DNA from: Methylomicrobium sp051061015
GTDB lineage: Bacteria; Pseudomonadota; Gammaproteobacteria; Methylococcales; Methylomonadaceae
Direction of reading: 5' to 3'
Assembly (NCBI GenBank): GCA_051061015.1
Contig: JBPFEG010000029.1
Location: forward strand, 124,001 to 188,000
Length of the DNA stretch: 64,000 nt
This document shows, piece by piece, positions 16,232 to 26,000 of the stretch (position 1 is the stretch's first letter; the number at the start of each line of letters is the position of its first letter). Under the pieces are notes generated by a model that saw only the letters and a list, made by a program, of their open reading frames with translations, did no database searches and was not told the origin of the DNA. Made by a program: the position numbers and the translations under genes.

Positions 16232-16828
16232 ATGGCGTCGAAAAAAGCTCACGAAGCTTCCGGTATTGCTGCCGGTATACTTGCAGCGGTGATAGTGGTA
16301 CATGAAGGCGCAGGAGGGCCATACCAGTTGCTGGCAATGCTGGCGCTCTTGGCAGGGGCGTGGGGAGGAACGGCGCCGGACTGGCTGGAAATTGCGTGGT
16401 GGCGCAGTAAAAAACGTGGGAAACGGCGCTTGTGGCTCACGCACCGCACATTAACCCATTGGGGCATTCCCTGGGTAATGCTGCTGTGGTATTCGTATGC
16501 GAGCTTCAATTCAGCATGGTGGGCTCCTGTCGCCTTCGGATTTGCTGCAGGCGGCCTGATGCACTTGCTGACAGACTGGCCCAACCCGATGGGCGTGCCG
16601 TGGATTTTCCGGCGCCATTCGTTGTCCATGTGGCGCAGTGGCAACCTTGAATTCGTGGTGATTATATTATCCTGGGGTCTATGCGCCGGGGTGGCTGACG
16701 GTCTTTTGTTCAAGGGGGCAAATACGGCGAAGCTTGTCGATGTGTGTCGTGATCAGGTTGAGAGTTTTTCAGTAAAGGCGGGCACTAAGACTACGCTCGG
16801 AAGGTTGATTCGGGAATTAAGAACCTGA
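16232..16828 (+). CDS. YdjM-like membrane-bound metal-dependent hydrolase (DUF457)
   Basis: 198 residues with about four hydrophobic segments (ASGIAAGILAAVIVVH; YQLLAMLALLAGAWGG; WGIPWVMLLWYSYASF; a further one near 140-160). Conserved HRTLTHW and LTDWPNPMGVPW are the His/Asp motifs of the YdjM/DUF457 family of inner-membrane predicted metal-dependent hydrolases. In E. coli ydjM is SOS-induced; here a different palindrome precedes the gene. The start has AAGGA six bases upstream. Often found on plasmids and in accessory regions, consistent with this neighbourhood. Confidence 0.8.
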   Translation: MASKKAHEASGIAAGILAAVIVVHEGAGGPYQLLAMLALLAGAWGGTAPDWLEIAWWRSKKRGKRRLWLTHRTLTHWGIPWVMLLWYSYASFNSAWWAPVAFGFAAGGLMHLLTDWPNPMGVPWIFRRHSLSMWRSGNLEFVVIILSWGLCAGVADGLLFKGANTAKLVDVCRDQVESFSVKAGTKTTLGRLIRELRT

Positions 16829-16872
16829 CGGACTAAGCCGGCAAACCGCTTTTCTTTACGAGGATTAAAGCT

Positions 16873-16910
16873 CGCGTAGGTCCGAATAGCGCAGCGTAAT
16901 CGGATGCATG
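16873..16910. repeat. REP flanking RAYT 2, left copy
   Basis: cgcgtaggtccgaatagcgc and following bases; the reverse complement of 17488-17525 with only two or three differences. It abuts the stop codon of the RAYT gene at 16911. Confidence 0.8.
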
Positions 16911-17441
16911 TCATGCATCGCCATCTACTTCGGAATCAGGATCACCGCACCAATCCGGCGGATAAATCCCTTTCGCGACATGGCGATGGAAAGTCGAATA
17001 CGGCCAATCATCTACTCGTTTAACGAGTCCATGCTTCAACGGATTCACATGCACATAATCGACATGGCGTTGATAATCGGCATCATCGCGAATCAAACGT
17101 TCCCAATAATGCCGTTGCCAGATACCTCGTTCCCCCGCGGCTTTTCGTATGGCCGATCTTCGTTCGGTTTTGGGTAAGGCGCGGGAAAACCCGCTTTTGA
17201 TCAAGCGCCATCGCATGCTGAAATCGCTGTCGCCGGAAGGCAATGTCCACACGCAATGCAAATGTTCAGGTAAAACAACCCAGGCGTCGATTTGAAAAAG
17301 GTGTCGCTCACGAACTCGCCGCACCGTTTCGCGCAGCAAGTCGATTTCGCGAATCAGTAGATCGTTGTGATGCCGCTGCAGCAGATTTACCGTAAAAAAC
17401 CAGGTTCCTCCAGGGATGAATGCTCGTCTGTAGTTTGGCAT
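16911..17441 (-). CDS. REP-associated tyrosine transposase (RAYT), second copy
   Basis: 176 residues from ATG 17441 (MPNYRRAFIPGG), chosen over the TTG at 17459 because GGAAAAG lies at ribosome-site distance and the first RAYT also begins at MPNYRR. HUH motif is LPEHLHCVW (H-L-H); the tyrosine region is HVDYVHVNPLKHGL. It is clearly homologous to the protein at 1754-2290 but diverged, and it is flanked symmetrically by an inverted pair of REPs (16873-16910, 17488-17525) whose sequence differs from those of the first RAYT. Intact, probably able to bind its own REP family. Confidence 0.9.
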   Translation of the reverse strand: MPNYRRAFIPGGTWFFTVNLLQRHHNDLLIREIDLLRETVRRVRERHLFQIDAWVVLPEHLHCVWTLPSGDSDFSMRWRLIKSGFSRALPKTERRSAIRKAAGERGIWQRHYWERLIRDDADYQRHVDYVHVNPLKHGLVKRVDDWPYSTFHRHVAKGIYPPDWCGDPDSEVDGDA

Positions 17442-17487
17442 GGTCTTTTCCGATTGCAAAGGCGGAGATTATAAAGCTGCCCGGAAA

Positions 17488-17525
17488 CATGCGTCCGATT
17501 ACGCTGCGCTAATCGGACCTACGCG
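17488..17525. repeat. REP flanking RAYT 2, right copy
   Basis: catgcgtccgattacgctgc and following bases, ending cctacgcg; inverted relative to 16873-16910. Together they bracket the RAYT gene and its promoter. Confidence 0.8.
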
Positions 17526-17637
17526 GGCTTACACAGGTTTCTATGGTATGCCGGTAACCACGCCATAATCAAAATGATCGATCCAATGGGTTGACTTTGA
17601 ACAGAGTATCTTACGCGGGAGGGAAACAGGCATGTCG

Positions 17638-18180
17638 TCACCCAAAATAGTTTCTTTTATCAGTCCGGTAAGTATTAGTTGTTCCATCGAGAAGCCCATG
17701 GTTTATGTTAAGATAATCCCACGCCAACTCATTAATATTGTGACTAAATCCTTCGAGCAGGTTCCCATGGTTAGCGGAACGATAAATGATGCCCTTGGCT
17801 ACCAAAGTATTGACGATGCCATCATCAGTGCGAAGAGTATTGGTCTTGCTTTGCTTAGCCAGGTAATACCTGAGAATTTGTTTTTCTTCTTCGGTGAGAG
17901 TGTGAAGACATTGAATTATTCTTTTTTTGAATTTAACGCTGCGTACCATATTTCTTACAACAGCGCTGATTTTTATGCCCCAATCTATGGCAATGAGAGA
18001 TATAGTTGCTATGAAAGTAATACCAATCCATTGGTGATAGTCTTGTGTAAATTGATAAATTCCAAGCAACTTAGCCGTTTTATCGCTAGCAAAAATTAGG
18101 ATGCCGGAAAAGATACTGATTGCTATCAAGTATCTGGGCGCGAGCTTCAACGCTTGGATAATTTGCTCAATACTTGGCAT
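17638..18180 (-). CDS. SieB-like superinfection exclusion protein
   Basis: 180 residues. Two hydrophobic helices near 15-33 (PRYLIAISIFSGILIFAS) and 50-67 (WIGITFIATISLIAIDWGI) precede a cytoplasmic domain with TEEEKQILRYYLAKQSKT and LVAKGIIYRS, the pattern of the phage superinfection-exclusion protein B family. SieB proteins abort lytic growth of some infecting phages. The gene and the 186 bases upstream are more AT-rich than the neighbours, suggesting transfer, but no other phage gene is present. Family assignment is from pattern only. Confidence 0.72.
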   Translation of the reverse strand: MPSIEQIIQALKLAPRYLIAISIFSGILIFASDKTAKLLGIYQFTQDYHQWIGITFIATISLIAIDWGIKISAVVRNMVRSVKFKKRIIQCLHTLTEEEKQILRYYLAKQSKTNTLRTDDGIVNTLVAKGIIYRSANHGNLLEGFSHNINELAWDYLNINHGLLDGTTNTYRTDKRNYFG

Positions 18181-18366
18181 ATTTGATTATATTCATAAGT
18201 AAATTTAGACAACCTCTAAAATATATTATCAGACGTCCTAACGTCAACTAGTAACCTATATATGCCATTATTACAACTATTTATACTTTGTAATGAATAG
18301 AGGCGAGCCTAAAATTTCCTCGGACGAACAAGACGTTCAAATTGTTCGATTAAACCTTAATACTTG

Positions 18367-20490
18367 TCATCCCGTAACCCTATCCAGTCCTGCTCGTATG
18401 CAGCGCAGTATCTCATACGGATAAATCCCGCCGAACTGCTCATAGACCGGCTTCAACGCCCGCTTCTGCTCATCGGGAAGGTTCAGCATCGCGTCCTGAA
18501 TCAGTTCGATCTCCCGTTCCGGCAATTCGACGACCTCCTGCAACGCGACCAGTCCCCGCTCGATTCCTTCGGCCAGATGCCCGTAAACCGTCGTCGCCTT
18601 CAACCCGCGCTGCGCCGCGATCCGTTCGATACTGTAGCCGAGCCGGAATAGTTCGATCGAAGCACGAACCGTATCTTCGGAAGAGACGGTCTCGGGCGTT
18701 TCGGCATGCGCCGCGATCACTTCCAGGAACTGCTCCCCGTACAACTCCAGCTTGCGCGCGCCGACGCCCGAGATCGCGGCCATCTGTCTGAGGTTCTGCG
18801 GCATCGCAGACACCATTTCCATCAGCGTCGCATCGTGGAAAATCACATAAGGCGGCACGTCCTGTTCCTCGGCAATTTTCCGGCGTTTGGCTCGCAGCGC
18901 TTCCCAGAGCGGCGAGCCGGCGGCAACGCCGGTTTTCTTGGCGGTACGCCGGGTTTTTTCTGGGCGGATATCTTCGCGCAGCATCAGGGTTTCCTCGCCG
19001 CGCAGCACCGGCCGGCTGGCGTCGTTCAGCCGCAAGGTGCCCATGCTTTCGAAGTCGACATCGACCAGGCCGCGTGCAATTAGCTGGCGGTACAAGGAAT
19101 GCCACTGCTGTTCCTGTAAATGCTTGCCGATCCCGAAGGTCGTGACGCGGTCATGCGCGTTTTTCTGTATTTTTTCGGTTGTCTTGCCGAGCAGCACGTC
19201 GATCAGATGCGCGACGCCGAAGCGCTGGCCGGTCCGGTAGATGCAGGACAGTGCCTGCTGCGCGGCCAGCGTGCCGTCCCAGGTCTTGACCGGCTCCAGG
19301 CAGGTGTCGCAATTGCCGCAGGGCTGATCCAGTTGATCGCCGAAATAGGTGAGCAGCACTTGGCGCCGGCAATGCACTTGTTCGCACAGCGCCAGCATCG
19401 CATCCAGCTTGTGCAGTTCGAGCCGCTTGCGGGCCTCGTCGGCGGGCGAGTCGGCGAGCATGCGCCGGAGCATGATCACGTCCTGCAGACCATACGCCAT
19501 CCAGGCGTCAGCGGGCAGGCCGTCGCGGCCGGCGCGGCCGGTTTCCTGGTAGTAGGCCTCGATGCTTTTCGGCAGATCCAGATGCGCGACGAAGCGTACG
19601 TTCGGCTTGTCGATGCCCATCCCGAACGCGATCGTCGCGACGATGATCAACCCTTCCTCCATCAGGAAGCGGTGCTGATTATGCTGGCGTTCGGAAGCGT
19701 GCATCCCGGCGTGGTAAGGCAGCGCGTTGAAGCCCTGCGTTTGCAGCCACTCGGCCGTTTCATCGACCTTTTTGCGCGACAGGCAATAGACGATCCCGGC
19801 CTCGCCGTCGTGCTCGGCGCGGATGAAGTCGAGCAGCTGCTTGCGCGCGTTCTGTTTCTGCACGATCCGGTAGCGGATGTTTGGCCGGTCGAAGCCGCGC
19901 TGGAACAGCAGGGCATCAAGGAGCCCGAGCCGGCGCTGGATTTCGGCGCGCGTCTTCGGGTCGGCGGTCGCCGTCAGCGCGATGCGCGGCACGTCCGGAA
20001 AACGCTCGTGCAGCAGGGACAGTTGCAGGTAATCGGCGCGGAAGTCATGTCCCCATTGCGAGACGCAATGCGCTTCGTCGATCGCGAACAGCGCGATCCG
20101 GATGCGGGTAAATAAGGCGAGGGTGCGGTCGGTGGTCAGCCGTTCGGGAGCGATATAGAGCAGGTCAAGCTCGCCGTCGATCAGCTGTTGTTCGATCCGG
20201 CGGACTTCCTGGAAATCCAGCGTCGAATTCAGGAACGCGGCGCGGATACCGAGCTGGGTCAGCGCGCTGACCTGATCCTGCATCAATGCGATCAGCGGCG
20301 AAATCACGATGCCGACGCCGGGGCGCAGCAGGGCCGGAATCTGATAGCACAGCGATTTGCCGCCGCCGGTCGGCATCAGCACCAGTGCATCGCCGCCAGA
20401 CGCCAGATGCTCGATCACATCGGACTGAGGTTCGCGGAACGAATCGTAGCCGAATACCGATTTCAGAATGTGAAGCGCCTGCGCTTTCAC
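18367..20490 (-). CDS. recQ: ATP-dependent DNA helicase RecQ
   Basis: 707 residues. Walker A MPTGGGKSLCYQIPAL, DEAH box FAIDEAHCVSQWGHDFR, motif VI QETGRAGRDG. The zinc-binding region has CRRQVLLTYFGD and CGNCDTCL. An RQC winged helix and HRDC domain follow (about 400-590). The last ~110 residues (from SSEDTVRASIELFRLGYS) form an HTH_40-type domain, making it longer than E. coli RecQ (609 aa). 3'-5' helicase in recombination and fork repair. Divergent from gshA; a TATAAT at 20543-20548 in the shared 98-base gap could serve gshA. Confidence 0.95.
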   Translation of the reverse strand: MKAQALHILKSVFGYDSFREPQSDVIEHLASGGDALVLMPTGGGKSLCYQIPALLRPGVGIVISPLIALMQDQVSALTQLGIRAAFLNSTLDFQEVRRIEQQLIDGELDLLYIAPERLTTDRTLALFTRIRIALFAIDEAHCVSQWGHDFRADYLQLSLLHERFPDVPRIALTATADPKTRAEIQRRLGLLDALLFQRGFDRPNIRYRIVQKQNARKQLLDFIRAEHDGEAGIVYCLSRKKVDETAEWLQTQGFNALPYHAGMHASERQHNQHRFLMEEGLIIVATIAFGMGIDKPNVRFVAHLDLPKSIEAYYQETGRAGRDGLPADAWMAYGLQDVIMLRRMLADSPADEARKRLELHKLDAMLALCEQVHCRRQVLLTYFGDQLDQPCGNCDTCLEPVKTWDGTLAAQQALSCIYRTGQRFGVAHLIDVLLGKTTEKIQKNAHDRVTTFGIGKHLQEQQWHSLYRQLIARGLVDVDFESMGTLRLNDASRPVLRGEETLMLREDIRPEKTRRTAKKTGVAAGSPLWEALRAKRRKIAEEQDVPPYVIFHDATLMEMVSAMPQNLRQMAAISGVGARKLELYGEQFLEVIAAHAETPETVSSEDTVRASIELFRLGYSIERIAAQRGLKATTVYGHLAEGIERGLVALQEVVELPEREIELIQDAMLNLPDEQKRALKPVYEQFGGIYPYEILRCIRAGLDRVTG

Positions 20491-20588
20491 CGTTCCGTAC
20501 TCCGTTTGATCATTTAATTTTTCTTGATGGGGCTCAACCTTTTATAATAGGCCGATTATACAGGACAGAAGAGCATAACGACCTTTCC

Positions 20589-22196
20589 ATGACTCATTCC
20601 GATACGATGCTTTCGCCGCGGCTGGAGCGGCTCTTGAACCACGGCCGTCAACACCTGATTTCGGGAGGACTCAAAGGCATCGAAAAGGAGAGTCTCCGTA
20701 TCGGCAGGGACGGGATTATCTCGCAAAAGCCGCATCCGAAATCTCTGGGTTCCGCGCTGACCCATCCCTACATCACCACCGATTATTCGGAAGCGTTGAT
20801 CGAACTGATCACGCCGCCGCTCGCGGAAATCGAGGATACGATCGATTATCTGACCGACCTGCACCAGTTCGTTTACGATCATCTGGACGATGAAATGCTG
20901 CTTGGCGCAAGCATGCCGTGCGGAATCGACGGCGACGAAAGCATCCCGATCGCGAACTACGGCACCTCGAATATCGGCAAAATGAAACACGTTTACCGGC
21001 GTGGACTGTGGCACCGCTACGGGCGCACGATGCAGTCAATCGCCGGGATTCATTTCAACTATTCGGTGCCGCCCGAACTGTGGTCGGTGCTCAGGGAAAT
21101 TGAAAACAATCAATCGAGCCTCGAGGCTTTCACTGCGGACGGGTATTTCGGCCTGATCCGCAATTTCCAGCGCGTCGGTTGGATTATCCTGTACCTATTC
21201 GGCGCTTCTCCGGCGATTTGCAAGAACTTCTTCAAGAGCCGTCCGTCGTTAATGGATCAGTTTGAAGTCCTGAACAAGGGCACCTTGTACCATCCTTATG
21301 CGACCTCCCTCAGGATGAGCGACATCGGCTATAAGAGCAATAATCAGGCGTCGCTGAATATCGATTACAATTCCCTGCCTGGGTATATCGAGAGCCTGTA
21401 CCATGCGATCACGACCCCGTATCCGGAGTATGAAAAAATCGGCGTGAAGGTAAACGGCGAATATCAGCAGCTGAACTGCAACATCCTGCAAATCGAGAAC
21501 GAGTTTTACAGTACGGTGCGGCCGAAACAGATCGCGATGTCCGGCGAAAAGCCGACGCTGGCGCTGAAGCGGCGCGGCCTTCGTTATATCGAAATGCGTT
21601 CGCTTGACATCGACGTGTTCAAGCCAGCCGGGATCGATGCGAGCCGGGGACGCTTTATCGAGGCGCTGCTGTTGAACTGCCTGCTGCACGACAGTCTGCC
21701 TCATACGCTTGAGGATTATCGCATTTTCAACGCGAATCAGCTGGCGGTCGCGAATAATGGCAGAAAGCCGGGCCTGGAACTGAATAAAAACGGCAAGACT
21801 ATCGGCCTGCAGGACTGGGCCAACGAAATACTCGACGCAATGGAGCCTATCTGCGCGGTTCTGGACGAAGGTTTGAACGACAAGCCGTACAGCGCGGCAT
21901 TGACTGAGCAGCGCGAGGTAGTCCGGAACCCTGATCTGACCCCATCGGCGCGGATGTTGAGTGCGATGTCGAGGGATGATCAGTCATTCTCCTGTTTTGA
22001 ACAGCAAACCTCTCTAAACCACGCGCAGTATTTCAAAAGCCAGAAACTCAGCGATGCCCGCAAACGCGAATTTTTGCAACTCGCCGAACAGTCGATGATC
22101 AAACAAGCCGAGATCGAGAGCCGGGATACGCTTTCGTTCGACGATTTTCTGGCAAACTATTTTGCCCAATGTGATGACATAACCACGACTACATGA
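20589..22196 (+). CDS. gshA: Glutamate-cysteine ligase
   Basis: 535 residues from ATG 20589 (MTHSDTMLSPRLERLL); the upstream open frame only shadows recQ. Matches proteobacterial GshA (E. coli 518 aa): KGIEKESLRIG near the N-terminus for ATP/glutamate binding, ALIELITPP, and RYIEMRSLDIDVFKP. It makes gamma-glutamylcysteine, the first and limiting step of glutathione synthesis. Its stop overlaps the cysH start (ATGA), so thiol synthesis and sulfate reduction are translationally coupled here. Confidence 0.95.
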   Translation: MTHSDTMLSPRLERLLNHGRQHLISGGLKGIEKESLRIGRDGIISQKPHPKSLGSALTHPYITTDYSEALIELITPPLAEIEDTIDYLTDLHQFVYDHLDDEMLLGASMPCGIDGDESIPIANYGTSNIGKMKHVYRRGLWHRYGRTMQSIAGIHFNYSVPPELWSVLREIENNQSSLEAFTADGYFGLIRNFQRVGWIILYLFGASPAICKNFFKSRPSLMDQFEVLNKGTLYHPYATSLRMSDIGYKSNNQASLNIDYNSLPGYIESLYHAITTPYPEYEKIGVKVNGEYQQLNCNILQIENEFYSTVRPKQIAMSGEKPTLALKRRGLRYIEMRSLDIDVFKPAGIDASRGRFIEALLLNCLLHDSLPHTLEDYRIFNANQLAVANNGRKPGLELNKNGKTIGLQDWANEILDAMEPICAVLDEGLNDKPYSAALTEQREVVRNPDLTPSARMLSAMSRDDQSFSCFEQQTSLNHAQYFKSQKLSDARKREFLQLAEQSMIKQAEIESRDTLSFDDFLANYFAQCDDITTTT

Positions 22197-22918
22197 CTAC
22201 TTTCGATATCCAGACCCTGCAAGCCGAACTCCAGAACAAGAATCCGCGCGTGATTCTGAAAAAGGCGCTGGAACTGTTCGATAACATCGCGATTTCGTTC
22301 AGCGGCGCGGAAGACGTGGTGCTGATCGACATGGCGGTCAAAATCCGTCCGGACATCTCGGTCTTCTCTCTCGATACGGGCCGCCTGCATCCCGAGACCT
22401 ACCGTTTTATCGAACAGGTCAGGAAGCATTACGGGATCGCGATCGACATATTGAGCCCGGACCGCGAACTGCTGGACAACCTGGTCAAGACAAAAGGTCT
22501 GTTCAGTTTCTACGAAGACGGCCATCATGAATGCTGCGGAATCCGGAAAGTGGAGCCTCTCAAGCGCAAACTCGCGCATCTGGATGCCTGGATCACCGGC
22601 CAGCGCAAGGATCAGAGCCTGGATACCCGGCAGAGTATCCCCGAGGTCCAGGTCGATAACGCGTTCTCGACGCCGGATCATCAGCTGATCAAGTTCAATC
22701 CGCTCCTGAACTGGACGTCCGCGCAGGTTTGGGACTATATCGAAGCCTACCAGGTGCCTTTCAACGAATTGCATCAACGCGGCTACATCAGCATCGGCTG
22801 CGAGCCCTGCACGCGTCCGGTGCTGCCGAACCAGCATGAACGGACCGGCCGCTGGTGGTGGGAGGATGCGGCCAAGAAGGAGTGCGGGCTGCATGCTTCG
22901 AATGTGGAAGGGAAATAA
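22193..22918 (+). CDS. cysH: Assimilatory APS/PAPS reductase
   Basis: 241 residues. PP-loop ATPase-like fold with SFSGAEDVVLID and VFSLDTGRLHPETY. It has the two cysteine pairs Cys114-Cys115 (HHECCGIRK) and Cys203/Cys206 (GCEPCTRP) that ligate a [4Fe-4S] cluster. Enterobacterial PAPS reductase lacks these pairs, so adenylyl-sulfate (APS) is the likely substrate, reduced to sulfite with thioredoxin. The catalytic Cys is in the C-terminal ECGLHA. It overlaps gshA by four bases, forming a sulfur-thiol operon. Confidence 0.93.
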   Translation: MTTFDIQTLQAELQNKNPRVILKKALELFDNIAISFSGAEDVVLIDMAVKIRPDISVFSLDTGRLHPETYRFIEQVRKHYGIAIDILSPDRELLDNLVKTKGLFSFYEDGHHECCGIRKVEPLKRKLAHLDAWITGQRKDQSLDTRQSIPEVQVDNAFSTPDHQLIKFNPLLNWTSAQVWDYIEAYQVPFNELHQRGYISIGCEPCTRPVLPNQHERTGRWWWEDAAKKECGLHASNVEGK

Positions 22919-23021
22919 ATCTCTGCCAGCTTATCGGGAGGAATTAATGGTCGCCCTGGTAATTCCACCCGGGCCGCATCCTATTCAGTTTTCTGTTGAG
23001 CGGAGGGGACGATAAACCTCG

Positions 23022-26000
23022 TCAATCAACCGCCAACTGCGCCAGCAATTCCCGGATAAATTCCAGCTTCTGCTCAGTCGTTTCGAATTTTTTGACAAAC
23101 CTGAGCCTGTCCGCCCCGTCGAACTTATAGATCTGCGCCTGGGTTTGAATCAGGGTGATCAACTGGTCGGTGTTGATTTTCGGCTCCTTGGTAAAGACCA
23201 GACGCCCTCCTGCCGCATTCGCCTCGATTTTCTTCAGCCCCAGTTTTTGTGCATCCTGTTTCAATTCGGTCACGCTGAACAGGGTCTTGACCTGCTCGGG
23301 CAGAAGCCCGAAACGGTCGATCATTTCGACCTGCAGATCGCGAAGTTCCTCGGGCGATTCGGCGCTGGCGATACGCTTGTAAAGCACCAGGCGAGCGTGG
23401 ATGTCCGGCAGGTAATCTTCCGGAATCAGGGCCGGCGATTGCAGGTCGACCTCGGGCCCCGTTTCGGCCGGCAGATCTAGTTCCGGCTGTTTGCCCGATT
23501 TCAGCGCATTGACCGCGCGGTCGAGCAGTTCGGTATAGAGGGTATAGCCGATTTCCTGGATCTGGCCGCTTTGTTCGTCGCCGAGCAGTTCGCCCGCGCC
23601 GCGAATTTCGAGGTCGTGCGAAGACAGCATGAAGCCTGCGCCGAGGTCGCCGGAGGCTTCGATCGCTTCGAGCCGTTTCAGCGCATCCTTGGTCATCAGC
23701 GTTTTCGGCGGCACGATGAAATAGGCATAAGCCCGGTGATGCGAACGGCCGACGCGGCCCCGTAGTTGGTGCAACTGGGCAAGGCCGAGTTTGTCGGCCC
23801 GATTGATCAGGATTGTGTTCGCGCTCGGAACATCGATCCCGCTTTCGATGATCGTGGTGCTGAGCAGCAGGTTGAAGCGCTGGTGATAAAAATCAAGCAT
23901 GATCCGTTCGAGATCGCGTTCGGGCATCTGGCCGTGCGCGATTTCGATCCGCGCATCGGGCACCAGTTTACGCAATTCGCCGGCCATTTTGTCCATCGAC
24001 TTGATGTCGTTGTGCAGGAAGAAAATCTGTCCGCCGCGCTTGATCTCGCGCAGGCACGCCTCCTGCACCAATGCATCGACCCATTCGCTGATGAAGGTCT
24101 TGATCGCATGCCGGTTCGGCGGCGGGCTGGCGATGATCGAAATGTCGCGCAGGCCCGACATTGCCATGTTCAGCGTCCGCGGGATCGGCGTCGCGGTCAG
24201 CGTCAACAGGTCCAGTTCGTTGCGCAGTTTCTTGAAATGTTCCTTTTGATGCACGCCGAAACGATGTTCCTCGTCGATGATCACGAGGCCGAGCGCCTTG
24301 TATTTGAGTTCCTTCGACAGCAATTTATGCGTGCCGATGATAATGTCGACATGGCCTTCGGTCAGCGCGTCGCCGATTTCCTTCTGCTGCTTCGGCGTCA
24401 CAAAACGCGACATCACTTCAACGCGCACCGGCCAGTCGGCGAAGCGGTCGCAGAAATTCTGATAATGCTGCTGCGCGAGCAGAGTCGTCGGCACCAGGAC
24501 CGCGACCTGCTTGCCGTCCTGCACCGCGATATACGCCGCGCGCATCGCAACTTCGGTCTTGCCGAAGCCGACGTCGCCGCAGATGACCCGGTCCATCGGC
24601 TGCGGGCTGGCCATATCTTCCAGGATCGCCTCGATCGCGGTCTGCTGATCGGGCGTTTCCTCGAACGGAAACGCGTCCGCGAAGGCCTGATAATCGTTGT
24701 CCACGATATGGAATTCGTGGCCCTTCTTGGCCGCGCGCTTCGCATAAATCTCCAGCAGCTCTGCTGCAACGTCGCGGATTTTTTCGATTGCCTTCCGCTT
24801 CGCCTTGCTCCACTGGTCGCCGCCGAGTTTATGCAGCGGCGCGGTTTCCGGGTTGACGCCGGTGTAGCGCCCGATCAGGTGCAATGACGAGACCGGCACA
24901 TACAGCTTGTCGCCCTGCGCGTATTCGAGCGTCAGAAACTCGGCCGGAATGCCGCCGATGTCCAGGGTCTGGAGACCGAGATAGCGGCCGACGCCATGCT
25001 CCTGATGCACGACCGGCGAGCCGATCGTCAATTCATTCAAGTTATTGACGATTTTCTCGAGTTCCTTGGCCGCCGCGGTTCGCCTTCTACGCCGCTGCTG
25101 GGCTTTTTCGCCGGACAACAGGCTTTCGGCGATTACCGCGAGCTTCTGTTTTACGAGCCACAGGCCCTGATCCATCGGCGCGACGGTGATGCAGAGCTTG
25201 TCCTCGGCAGCGATGAATTCGCGCCAGCCTTCGACCGCTTTCAGTCTGATCTTGAAGATTTTCAGCTTGTCGATCAGGCCTTCTCGCCGGCCGGCCGACT
25301 CGGCGACGAATAGGATCTTGCCGTCGAAACCTTCGATAAACTGGCGTAGCCGTTGGGCGGGCTCTTTCAGTTTCGCGTCGATCGTCAATTCAGGCAGAGG
25401 CATGCAGTCGAACACGACTTTATCGGAGGCTGGCTCCGCTTTGACGTTTTGTAGCGCGATTTTCGCAAAGGCCGATGTTCGTCGCTTCAGTTCATTCGTG
25501 CTCAAAAATAACAATTCCGGCTTCAATAACGGCCGGTCGACATTGAAGCGCCGCTGCTCGTAGCGTTCGTGCGCTTCAGCGGAAAAAGCCTCGGCCTGCG
25601 CGACCAGCGTCGCCGGCAGTACGAACACCGCGTCGGCAGGCAAATAGTCGAACAGGCTCGCTGTGCGTTCGACGAACAAGGGCAGATAATATTCGATGCC
25701 GCCCGGCGCGATGCCTTTGCTGACGTCGTTATATAAGGTGTTTTTGGTTGAGGCGTCCGGAAAAAGCGTGCGGAAGGCCTGACGGAAGTGCTTGATCGCC
25801 TCGTCGGTCAACGGAAACTCGCGCGCCGGGAAAAGCTCGATCCTGTCGATCTTGTCCAGGGAACGCTGCGTTTCGGGGTCGAACGTGCGGATCGATTCGA
25901 TTTCGTCGTCGAACAGTTCGATCCGGTAGGGCGTTTGGCTGCCCATCGGAAACAGGTCGATGATCGAACCGCGCACCGCGAATTCGGCGTGCTGATAAAC

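Noticed and set aside
19120..20115. 331-codon plus-strand open frame
   Set aside because: Antisense shadow of recQ with no recognisable features.
23766..24887. 373-codon plus-strand open frame
   Set aside because: Antisense shadow of mfd, His/Arg/Gln-rich as expected for a complement frame.
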